13,300 nt of DNA from JBOHRE01 sp050732635 (GCA_050732635.1 JBOHRE010000088.1:1-13300); one strand, 5' to 3'. Counted from the first letter of the stretch, positions 6,301 through 12,200 are shown. The notes: a model not told the origin generated them from the sequence alone. Numbers and translations: made by a program.

Positions 6301-8019
6301 CTCCTCTTCACGCCCCGTGAAGTGGGTGAGGCCGGCTCGTTCAGTGGCGTCGAGCCGGCTCTGCAGGCTCGATTCGCGCACCACGCGCAGCGGCACCAGC
6401 GGCTCCTGCCGCTCACGCAGCACCACCGCGTCGCGCTCTTCGGTCTCGAACAGCGGTGCGACCAGGCGGCGGGTCTCGGGGCTGATCCAGACCTCGTCCG
6501 GCGCCGCGAGAGCCGACAACCGGGCGGCGATCCTCGCGGCGTCGCCCGTGACCTGGTACTCGACACCGAGCACGCTCGCCGGACGGACGACGACGTAGCC
6601 TGTGTCGACGCCGGTGTGCAGGCGGAGCGGCTGCACAGGCCCCCCTTCACTGTCGCTGGTCAGGTCTCGCACCCGCTGGTGCAGCTCGAGCGCGCAGCGC
6701 ACCGCGCGGAAGCAGTCATCCTCGTGAGCGGTAGGTACGCCGAATACGAGGACCATCTCCTCTTCCGTCGCCTGATTCAGCACGCCGTCGTGCCGTTCGG
6801 CGATGCGTGCGGCCTCGGCGTGGATCCGCGCGCTGACCTGCTCGACTTCCGCCGGCGGCAGCCGGTCGACCAGGGCGCCGTAGCCTGACAACGTGCACGC
6901 CACGATCGTGGCCTGGCGGCGTTCGCCGCCGCGCGGCACGGCGTCGAGCGCAGCGCCGCCCGGCGCGCTCCGCTGGCCTGTCTTGCGCACCGATTCGAGC
7001 TTCTGCGCGAACGCGGCGACGGTCGAGAATCGTTCATCCGCGCGCTTCGCCAGCGCCCGACTCACCACATCGCACAGCGCCTGCGGCAACTCGGGGCGGT
7101 GCAGCGCCAGATCTTCCGGATCGAAGTGCGTGATCGCGTGCAGCAGCACCTGCTCGTGATCGCCACGAAACGGGCGCACGCCGGCCAGCATCTCGTAGAG
7201 CACCACGCCAAGCGACCAGATGTCCGTCCGCTGATCCACGCTCGCGCCGCGCGCCTGCTCCGGGCTCATGTACGCCACCGTGCCCAATCTCCGGCCCGGG
7301 CCCGTGAGGCCGCTGTCGGCGAGCTTCGCGATGCCGAAATCCACGATCTTGATCGTGCCACGCGGCGTGACCACCAGGTTTTCCGGCTTGATGTCGCGGT
7401 GCACGATGCCTCGCGCGTGAGCATTCTCGAGCCCGTGCGCAGCCTGGAGCGCGAATTCGATTGCCGCCTCGACTTCGAGTGGGCCGCGATCGATCCGCGC
7501 GCGTAGTGTCTCGCCGTCGTAGCATGGCATGGCGATGAACAGATGGCCGTCATCGCTCTCGCCGATCTCGTGGATCGTGCAGATGTTCGGATGCTCGAGC
7601 GCGGCCGCCGCCTGTGCTTCCTTCAAGAACCGCGCGTTCGCGGCCGCGTCGTCGCCATGCCGCAGCACGAGGAATTTGAGTGCCACGGGCCGCTGCAGCA
7701 CCGTGTCCCACGCCCTGTAGACAACACCCATGCCGCCGCCGCCGAGCCGCTGATGGATCTGGTAATGCGATACCTGCCGTCCGGCGAGGGAATGGGGGTC
7801 GCGGAATTGCGAGATCAGGGAGGCGGCGACGTCGCCGGCCACCTCATCGAGCACGCTGGCGCGACCGTGTGCGGCGAGCAGCGCGTCGACCTCGCGCCGC
7901 AGCTCCGGCTGGTCCGCGCATTCCGCATCGAGATACGCCGATCGTTCGCCGCTCGTCAGCTCGAGGGCGCCGTTCAGCAGCTGGTGCAGCTGCTGCCAGT
8001 TCTGGGGTGACCGGCTCAC
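3319..8019 (-). CDS. Giant Ser/Thr protein kinase - cyclase-like - STAND ATPase - TPR protein
   Basis: A 1566-residue cytosolic signalling protein without transmembrane segments. Residues 1-60 are the helical leader (LHQLLNGALEL, DAECADQPELRREV) common in bacterial kinases next to ECF sigma genes. The Hanks-type kinase spans about 85-345: Gly loop LGGGGMGVVY (92-101), VALK Lys115, HRDIKPEN (207-214), DFG (227-229), SPEQ (252-255) and DIWSLGVVLYEML (266-278). All catalytic residues are present. A class III nucleotidyl cyclase homology domain follows (about 365-545), but its metal-binding positions are T376 and E420 instead of Asp. Next comes an AAA16/STAND ATPase with Walker A GEPGIGKS (596-603) and Walker B VLLLEDWHWAD (721-731), then a helical lid (about 845-990). 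About a dozen TPR units run from about 1060 to 1550. The GTG start at 8019-8017 overlaps the sigma stop as GTGA. The open frame continues upstream to an ATG at 8139, but that part lies inside the sigma gene. Likely role: stimulus-gated phosphorylation, with the adjacent sigma factor the best substrate candidate. Confidence 0.93.
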   Translation of the reverse strand: MSRSPQNWQQLHQLLNGALELTSGERSAYLDAECADQPELRREVDALLAAHGRASVLDEVAGDVAASLISQFRDPHSLAGRQVSHYQIHQRLGGGGMGVVYRAWDTVLQRPVALKFLVLRHGDDAAANARFLKEAQAAAALEHPNICTIHEIGESDDGHLFIAMPCYDGETLRARIDRGPLEVEAAIEFALQAAHGLENAHARGIVHRDIKPENLVVTPRGTIKIVDFGIAKLADSGLTGPGRRLGTVAYMSPEQARGASVDQRTDIWSLGVVLYEMLAGVRPFRGDHEQVLLHAITHFDPEDLALHRPELPQALCDVVSRALAKRADERFSTVAAFAQKLESVRKTGQRSAPGGAALDAVPRGGERRQATIVACTLSGYGALVDRLPPAEVEQVSARIHAEAARIAERHDGVLNQATEEEMVLVFGVPTAHEDDCFRAVRCALELHQRVRDLTSDSEGGPVQPLRLHTGVDTGYVVVRPASVLGVEYQVTGDAARIAARLSALAAPDEVWISPETRRLVAPLFETEERDAVVLRERQEPLVPLRVVRESSLQSRLDATERAGLTHFTGREEELAILRRCRDAALEGEGQVVAVIGEPGIGKSRLLYEFRHELGGDSLLLQGRCQSYGSVTSYLPFIEALRSLLRLGDSGSPSSHLEESVALIRDLGSELEEFIPFYLHLLSMSSDRYPLPGHLLGEQFRLTMQEALATIFTLCARQQPAVLLLEDWHWADDASRAVLAQLTEMVAAYPLLLVVSYRPGYSVDWAAAQPTPILLRPLEAASSLAMLRSFLRVARVPPRLGRLLHERTGGNPFFLEEICQALLEDGTLRTEHGELVLSGSMEELQLPDTIQAVIRSRLDRLDRDAREVLRLASVIGREFTRTILDRSLPEVGRLPNALQMLKGAGLIHQIRVVPEAAYRFKHVLTQEVAYDSLLDHQRKELHGRVGQAIEEVHGERIGEQLERLAHHFSRAEQWRHAVDYGIRSADRTTALSQFPEALPLLERAQQWLARLPADDPWRQDTWIEILLRQERLCETMGLRGRQEQIIAELISLVEPTGDLARLAEVYVRQGDVYTLLRRFEPAEEALNRSLQIREQLQDTVGQRNTLRSLGLLRWHEGRNEEALEFVERALAIDRERGDQEAVIGDLSNLGQVLKGMGQLERARDCLEEAIRLHELLSTSEPAQRGSVDQRSHLKLSYALHGLGNVYRELGDNQRALEYLHAAGRIASYSRLPIQNSYHLTAVAHIFLQQGKVEESLSLYREAVEQTRKAKFAPGLAQALRVLGEVQLGLGALEEALPALLEAAALFAQLKDAAEGRVWIDLAELYERSGQYSEAMAAWGKARALCAQASDRSGELQATEGLGRATRLHVGEPTLALGYYREALALATSLGDEAGEGRVRNTIGILEWSQGRYDVALHHYEQALALFRRRGDSESAGLMLNSIGVTLRALGHTAQARARLEEAIAEHREHAHHRLEAHALAALGDLHHDTGDHELALDCYARSLELRRHLDDRLGIGWMLHRLARSLLARGLTEQARTHAADAERVATKYGNAELQEACERLRRMPVL

Positions 8020-8576
8020 TGTTCGAGCTCGCGGGTGAGCCACGCGCGCGCCATGCGCCAGTCTCGTTTCACTGTGGCCGGCGACACGCCGAGCACCTCT
8101 GCCGTCTCCTCGATGCTCATGCCACCGAAGAACCGGCACTCCACCACCCGAGCGTGCCGGGCGTCGATCTCTTCGAGGCGAGCCAGCGCGTCGTCGAGAG
8201 CCAGGAACTCCGCGCTGCGCTGGTCGGCCATCAGGATGCCTTCATCCAGAGTGACCTGACGGCGCCGGCCACCTCGTTTCTTGGCCTGCTTGCTCATGGC
8301 ATGGTTGACGAGCAGGCGCCGCATCGCCTGCGCCGCGACGGCCAAGAAATGGACGCGGTTCTGCCACGTCATGCGATCGAGATCCGCAAGCTTGATGTAC
8401 ACCTCGTGGACCAGGGCGCTCGTGTCCAGCGTATGGCCCGGTTGCTCGTGTCGTAAGCGACCGTGGGCGATCTGGTGCAGCTCGTCATAGACCAACGGAA
8501 AGAGCTGATCGAGAGCATCGCGCCCGCCGTGGCTCAGCTCGCGAAGCAGGCGAGTCACCTCGCCTCGCTGCTCCAT
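8016..8576 (-). CDS. ECF sigma factor, TIGR02999 / Sigma70_ECF type
   Basis: A 186-residue sigma factor, the normal length for this group. Region 2 is FPLVYDELHQIAHGRLR (26-42) followed by the region 2.2 helix DTSALVHEVYIKL (51-63) and WQNRVHFLAVAAQAMRRLLVNHA (71-93). Region 4 is RHARVVECRFFGGMSIEETAEVLGVSPATVKRDWRMARAWL (140-180), with the helix-turn-helix at 153-180. The usual acidic DAED motif of region 2.2 is DTSA (51-54), so two of its three acidic residues are missing and Thr52/Ser53 stand in the motif. The ATG at 8576 has GGAGG at 8589-8585 with an 8-nt spacer. The frame stays open upstream to 9269, but that stretch has no family similarity and runs antisense through the divergent lipoprotein gene. 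It is the first gene of the sigma/kinase/DUF4242 operon and ends in a 4-bp overlap with the kinase gene. No anti-sigma gene is adjacent. Confidence 0.92.
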   Translation of the reverse strand: MEQRGEVTRLLRELSHGGRDALDQLFPLVYDELHQIAHGRLRHEQPGHTLDTSALVHEVYIKLADLDRMTWQNRVHFLAVAAQAMRRLLVNHAMSKQAKKRGGRRRQVTLDEGILMADQRSAEFLALDDALARLEEIDARHARVVECRFFGGMSIEETAEVLGVSPATVKRDWRMARAWLTRELEQ

Positions 8577-8666
8577 GGGGTCGGCCTCCGGTGTGTGGCT
8601 GGCAGTCCGAGGTGGCCAGGACCGGCACAGCAAGCCCGTTGCCCGCTGCTTCCCGCAACCAACGGC

Positions 8667-8696
8667 AATGTAATGCGCTCTGCCGAGGCCTGACAG
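8667..8696 (-). promoter_or_regulatory. Weak candidate promoter for the sigma/kinase operon
   Basis: On the minus strand, CTGTCA (8696-8691; four of six to TTGACA) and TACATT (8672-8667; four of six to TATAAT) are separated by 18 bp, about 90 bp upstream of the sigma start. This is the best sigma70-like pair I found in the divergent intergenic region. If the operon is autoregulated by its own ECF factor, the real promoter would look different. Confidence 0.25.
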
Positions 8697-8801
8697 CGTC
8701 CGCAGAGTCGGAGCGGATCGACGCTGAGCGCGGCCGAGTCGGTGAGGCTCGTGACCCGATCCGGCCAATTTTCTGGCTTCGAGGATTGGAGCACCGCGTA
8801 G

Positions 8802-8820
8802 CGCGTCGCTGCACGACGCG
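8802..8820. repeat. 7-bp inverted repeat, possible 5' UTR hairpin or protein site
   Basis: CGCGTCG and CGACGCG are exact inverted arms around a 5-nt spacer, 44 bp before the lipoprotein ATG. An overlapping alternative pairing, CCGCGT (8794-8799) with ACGCGG (8816-8821), could compete with it. In such GC-rich DNA, short inverted repeats arise by chance. Confidence 0.3.
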
Positions 8821-8847
8821 GCCGAGGTACCCAGCCAGTCGTCAACC

Positions 8848-8859
8848 AATCCAGGAGGT
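8848..8859 (+). promoter_or_regulatory. Ribosome binding site of the lipoprotein gene
   Basis: AATCCAGGAGGT contains a full AGGAGG (8853-8858) with a 6-nt spacer to the ATG at 8865. The identical 12-mer precedes the acyl-CoA dehydrogenase-like gene at 10956-10967. Confidence 0.75.
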
Positions 8860-8864
8860 GTGCC

Positions 8865-9575
8865 ATGACTGTGAATCGCCGAACTTTCGAGCTGCTGAGC
8901 TGTTGGCTTGCCGTGGGCCTGAGCCTGACAGCGTGTGAGCCGCTGGCTGAGCTGCCGCTGGAACCCGAGCCTGTCGACGACCGGACCGTGGCCGCACCAG
9001 GCGACTGGTCGGCAGATGCGCGGCCGGACCGATCGATCACGGCAGTGCTGAGCTTTGCAACAATGACGGAGGTGGGGACGTCGACGTTGCTGCGCCGGCG
9101 TAACGGAGTGTCGTACAACCTGCGGGCCACGCAGCTCGAGCCCGGCACCGCGACGACAATGTGGCTGGTCGTGTTCAACCGACCGGCTGCGTGCGCCGGC
9201 ACTCCATGCATGGAGCCCGATCTGCTGAACCCGGCGACCGAGGCGGACGTCATGTATGCTGCTGGGCACGTCATCGGCGGCTCTGGCAGGGCGACCTTCG
9301 CCGGCAGCCGGCGAATCGGCGACGCGAGCGGGTCGATTTTTGCCCCGCTCGGCCTACCGGCCCCCGGGATCCGGGACCTGGAGAACGCCGAGATTCACTT
9401 CGTGGTGCGCTCTCACGGCCCGAAGATCCCGGCTCTGCTCCCTGACATGATCCACACCTTCAATGGCGGGTGCCAGCCGCCGGGCGCGCCCTTCCCGGAT
9501 CCAGTGCCGCCGGAGTACGGCGCACCGGGCCCGAACACCTGCGTGGATGTGCAATTCGCTGTGCACCAGCCGTAG
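8865..9575 (+). CDS. Secreted lipoprotein of unknown function
   Basis: A 236-residue protein with an N-terminal signal (RR at 5-6, hydrophobic core LSCWLAVGLSLTAC) and lipobox LTAC, giving lipidated Cys24. A low-complexity acidic/proline linker (25-55) leads to one globular domain: FATMTEVGTS (64-73), SYNLRATQLEPGTATTMWLV (83-102), CAGTPC (110-115), YAAGHVIGGSGRATF (131-145), NAEIHFVVRSHGPKIP (174-189), IHTFNGGC (196-203) and CVDVQFAVH (226-234). The mature domain has four cysteines (110, 115, 203, 226), enough for two disulfides. The pattern resembles uncharacterised secreted beta-rich proteins found in several phyla, but I cannot name a characterised family. The ATG is set by AGGAGG at 8853-8858. 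The PAP2/haloperoxidase lipoprotein gene follows 27 bp later, so the two probably act in the same envelope compartment. Confidence 0.85.
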   Translation: MTVNRRTFELLSCWLAVGLSLTACEPLAELPLEPEPVDDRTVAAPGDWSADARPDRSITAVLSFATMTEVGTSTLLRRRNGVSYNLRATQLEPGTATTMWLVVFNRPAACAGTPCMEPDLLNPATEADVMYAAGHVIGGSGRATFAGSRRIGDASGSIFAPLGLPAPGIRDLENAEIHFVVRSHGPKIPALLPDMIHTFNGGCQPPGAPFPDPVPPEYGAPGPNTCVDVQFAVHQP

Positions 9576-9602
9576 CCGGCGTCGCCAAGCGAGGGAATCG
9601 AC

Positions 9603-10919
9603 ATGAACTCGATCGATCGACGCCAACACCCCGTGCCGGGTCCGCACCTCCGGCGCTGCCTGCGAGCGATACCGCGCCGGGCGGGATTCCTGATGCTGGG
9701 TCTACTCGCGGCCGTCGCCTGCGACCGGCCGGTCACCGGCCCGGACCAGGAGCTGGACGGTGCGGAAGCGGCCGCGGCAAGGGCGGCGGCCGGTGCTGCG
9801 AACGCACCGCCTCGGCGGGCGGCCCAGGGCGCGCTGGTAGGCTGGAACGAGACGGCGCGAGAGCGGGTGGCCCTGCATGCCACCAGCCCGCCGCTGGCCT
9901 CGCGCGTGTATGCGCTTCTCGGTTTGGCACAGCTCGATGCGTTGACTCGGCTGCGGGTCGCGCCGTCGCCAGGCAGGCCGGGCCGCGCCGGCAGTGGCAG
10001 CGCCGAGAGCGCAGCGGTATCGGCCGCCTCGGCAGCGGTGCTGGCGCACCTCTACCCGGACGAGGCCGAGGAGCTCATGGCGCGGGCGGGTAGCGACCCG
10101 GCACCAAGCGGCCCGAGAGGTCGCCCGCCCGAGGATCTGTCGAGCGCGATCGCCATCGGGGAGGCGGCGGCCGCGGCCGTGATCGAGGAGGCAGCCACCG
10201 ACGGCTCGGATGCCGTCTGGGACGGCTCGATCCCGACCCGGTCGGGCATCTGGTTCAGCAGCCTGGACCCGCCTCAGCCGCCGCTCCTGCCGCTCTGGGG
10301 CAGCGTCCGGCCGTGGCTGATGGAGTCCGGCAGCCAGTTCCGCTCGCCGGCACCGCCGGTCTTCGGTTCACCCGAGTTCCTGAGCGCGCTGGCCGAGGTC
10401 CGCCGATTTTCCGATACCCGGACCGCGGAACAGCAGCGCATCGCGGAGTTCTGGGCCGATGGGGCCGGCACCTACACGCCACCCGGACACTGGAACGAGA
10501 TCGCGGCCGAGCTGATCGTCGGCTATCGACTCGGCGCATTGCGCGCCGCCCGCGTATTCGCGTACATGAACATGGCGCTCATGGATGCCGGCATCGCCTG
10601 CTGGGAGGCGAAGTTCACCTACTGGCTGATCCGGCCCTCGCAGGTGGACCCGGAAATTTGGCTGGCCGTTGGACTGCCCAACTTCCCGGCCTACACCTCC
10701 GGCCACTCGGCCTTCTCCGGCGCCGCTTCCGAGGTGCTGGGCCACTTCTTCCCTGCGGAGCGGCGCAGGCTGCGTGCGCTGGCGGAGGAAGCTGCAATCT
10801 CGCGAATATACGGGGGCATTCATTACCGGTTCGATAGCGACAGGGGTCTCGAGCAGGGACGCGCGGTGGCGAGGCTCGCGATCGAGCGCGCCCGGGCCGA
10901 CGCGCCGCTCTGGCGGTGA
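9603..10919 (+). CDS. Vanadium-dependent haloperoxidase / PAP2-type phosphatase lipoprotein
   Basis: A 438-residue exported protein: basic N-region, hydrophobic core GFLMLGLLAAVAC and probable lipidation at Cys40 (the lipobox AVAC is slightly non-canonical), then an Ala/Pro-rich linker to about residue 75. The C-terminal half holds the complete PAP2/vanadium haloperoxidase signature: KFTYWLIRP (K337, R344, P345), the SGH motif PAYTSGHSAFSG (S366, G367, H368) and SRIYGGIHYRFD (S400, R401, H407, D411). These residues bind phosphate or vanadate, and H407 would be the nucleophile or vanadium ligand. Size and helical layout fit the bacterial vanadium haloperoxidase-like group better than small membrane PAP2 enzymes. 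Whether it oxidises halides or removes phosphate cannot be told from motifs. The start has GAGGG at 9591-9595 with a 7-nt spacer. It lies 27 bp after the lipoprotein gene and 51 bp before the flavoprotein gene, so an operon is likely. Confidence 0.9.
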   Translation: MNSIDRRQHPVPGPHLRRCLRAIPRRAGFLMLGLLAAVACDRPVTGPDQELDGAEAAAARAAAGAANAPPRRAAQGALVGWNETARERVALHATSPPLASRVYALLGLAQLDALTRLRVAPSPGRPGRAGSGSAESAAVSAASAAVLAHLYPDEAEELMARAGSDPAPSGPRGRPPEDLSSAIAIGEAAAAAVIEEAATDGSDAVWDGSIPTRSGIWFSSLDPPQPPLLPLWGSVRPWLMESGSQFRSPAPPVFGSPEFLSALAEVRRFSDTRTAEQQRIAEFWADGAGTYTPPGHWNEIAAELIVGYRLGALRAARVFAYMNMALMDAGIACWEAKFTYWLIRPSQVDPEIWLAVGLPNFPAYTSGHSAFSGAASEVLGHFFPAERRRLRALAEEAAISRIYGGIHYRFDSDRGLEQGRAVARLAIERARADAPLWR

Positions 10920-10955
10920 GCCGCTTCGGTCCCCACTGATGCGTCCGCCACCTTG

Positions 10956-10967
10956 AATCCAGGAGGT
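10956..10967 (+). promoter_or_regulatory. Ribosome binding site deciding the flavoprotein start
   Basis: AATCCAGGAGGT lies before tandem ATG codons at 10968 and 10971. AGGAGG (10961-10966) leaves only 1 nt to the first ATG but 4 nt to the second, so 10971 is the better start. Confidence 0.65.
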
Positions 10968-10970
10968 ATG

Positions 10971-12200
10971 ATGACGAAGAACGCTGCGGCTTCGGCCGAG
11001 CTTCTGCTCGACAGCACGCCGCCACCCGAAGGCGAGGCTTCCGTGCTCACTGAGGAGCTGCTCGAGCGCTGCCTCGCCCGCGCCCCCGGCTACGATCGTG
11101 ACAATCGCTTCTTCGACGAGGACTTCGAGGAGCTGCGCGACGCGGGCTATCTCACCGTGGCCGTGCCAGCCGAGCTGGGCGGTCGAGGCTACTCGTTGGC
11201 CGAGGTCTGCCGCGAGCAGCGACGGCTCGGCTACTACGCACCAGCGACGGCGCTCGCCGTCAATATGCACCTGTACTGGACCGGCCTCGTGGCCGACCTC
11301 TGGCGCGCCGGCGACACCTCGCTCGAGTGGCTGCTGCAGGAGGCCGCGAACGGCGCGATCTTCGCCGCGGGCCATGCCGAAACCGGCAATGACATCCCCG
11401 TACTGCTGTCCACGGCCCGCGCCCAGCGCATGGATGGCGGCTACAGCTTCACCGGTCACAAGGCGTTCGGGAGCCTGACGCCGGTGTGGAGCTACCTCGG
11501 CCTGCACGGCATGGACATGAGCGATCCGAACGCACCGAAGGTCGTGCACGCCTTCATGCCTCGCGACACGCCCGGCTACACGATCAAGGAGACCTGGGAT
11601 GTGCTCGGCATGCGTGCCACGCGCAGTGACGACACGATTCTGCAGGACGCGTTCGTGCCGGATCGTTACGTGGCCCGCGTCGTGCCTGCCGGTGCGGGAG
11701 GGGTCGACGCCTTCGTGTTGGGCATCTTCGCCTGGGCGCTGCTCGGGTTCGGCAATATCTATTACGGCATGGCACGGCGGGCACTCGACCTGACCGTCGA
11801 GGCCGTGAAGAAGAAGAGCTCGATCGCCCTGTCACGACCGATGGCGTACCACGCAGAGGTGCAGCATGGCGTCGCGAAGATGGCGCTCGAGCTGGAAGCG
11901 ATCGGGCCGCAGCTCGACGCTGTCGCGCGCGACTGGTCCAACGGCGTCGACTATGGCGCGAGTTGGGTCATCAAGATCGTCGCGGCCAAGTACAATGCGG
12001 TCGAAGGCGCGTGGCGCGTGATCGATCGCGCTCTCGACCTGGCCGGCGGCTTCGGCATCTTTCGCCGGGGGCCGTTCGAGCAGCTCTTCCGGGACGCGCG
12101 GCTCGGTCGCATCCATCCGGCGAACGCGCTGCTGACACACGAGCTGGTCGCGAAGCTCACGCTCGGTATCAATCCCGACGAGCAGCCGCGCTGGGGCTGA
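10971..12200 (+). CDS. Acyl-CoA dehydrogenase family flavoprotein
   Basis: A 409-residue soluble protein with the whole acyl-CoA dehydrogenase fold. The N-terminal helical domain includes DAGYLTVAVPAELGGRGYS (57-75). The middle beta domain has AAGHAETGND (132-141), YSFTGHKAFGSL (158-169), KETWDVLGMRATRSDDTIL (206-224) and FVPDRYV (228-234). The C-terminal helical domain has FGNIYYGMARRALDL (260-274) and GGFGIFRRGPFEQLFRDARLGRIHP (359-383). At the position of the short-chain enzymes' catalytic Glu, in the loop after RDA, the sequence reads HPANALLTHE, placing Leu387 where Glu is expected. The alternative isovaleryl-type Glu is not evident either. It may therefore be a non-classical dehydrogenase or a flavin monooxygenase of the same fold. 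The substrate is unknown. There is no signal peptide, unlike its two upstream neighbours, so the operon would mix exported and cytosolic products. Confidence 0.88.
   Translation: MTKNAAASAELLLDSTPPPEGEASVLTEELLERCLARAPGYDRDNRFFDEDFEELRDAGYLTVAVPAELGGRGYSLAEVCREQRRLGYYAPATALAVNMHLYWTGLVADLWRAGDTSLEWLLQEAANGAIFAAGHAETGNDIPVLLSTARAQRMDGGYSFTGHKAFGSLTPVWSYLGLHGMDMSDPNAPKVVHAFMPRDTPGYTIKETWDVLGMRATRSDDTILQDAFVPDRYVARVVPAGAGGVDAFVLGIFAWALLGFGNIYYGMARRALDLTVEAVKKKSSIALSRPMAYHAEVQHGVAKMALELEAIGPQLDAVARDWSNGVDYGASWVIKIVAAKYNAVEGAWRVIDRALDLAGGFGIFRRGPFEQLFRDARLGRIHPANALLTHELVAKLTLGINPDEQPRWG

Larger units (their letters stand above)
8577..8864. other. Divergent intergenic region between sigma operon and lipoprotein cluster
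   Basis: These 288 bp separate the minus-strand sigma gene from the plus-strand lipoprotein gene and must hold both sets of 5' signals. Visible elements are the sigma Shine-Dalgarno sequence (8589-8585), a weak minus-strand promoter pair (8667-8696), an inverted repeat (8802-8820) and the lipoprotein ribosome binding site (8853-8858). I see no convincing plus-strand sigma70 promoter, no small gene and no RNA gene. Confidence 0.6.

Noticed and set aside
3409..6888. Three long plus-strand open frames (3409-4338, 4363-5982, 5983-6888) opposite the kinase gene
   Set aside because: They are antisense to a protein with clear domains throughout. They read as Leu/Ala/Arg/Gln-rich low-complexity products of high-GC codon bias and have no recognisable motifs.
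8020..8139. Start of the kinase at the ATG at 8139
   Set aside because: It would add 40 Arg/His-rich residues lying inside the sigma gene. The GTG at 8019 gives the familiar leader directly and a standard GTGA overlap.
8577..9269. N-terminal extension of the sigma frame to an ATG at 9269
   Set aside because: The family is about 185 residues long. The extension has no similarity to sigma factors, overlaps the lipoprotein gene in antisense, and the ATG at 8576 has a good GGAGG.
10953..10970. TTG (10953) or first ATG (10968) as the flavoprotein start
   Set aside because: The TTG lies upstream of the Shine-Dalgarno sequence, which would then sit inside the coding region. The first ATG is only 1 nt from AGGAGG; the ATG at 10971 has a workable spacer.
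10368..11549. 393-codon minus-strand open frame across the haloperoxidase and flavoprotein genes
   Set aside because: It crosses two well-supported plus-strand genes and their junction and shows no family motifs; it is an antisense shadow of GC-rich coding DNA.
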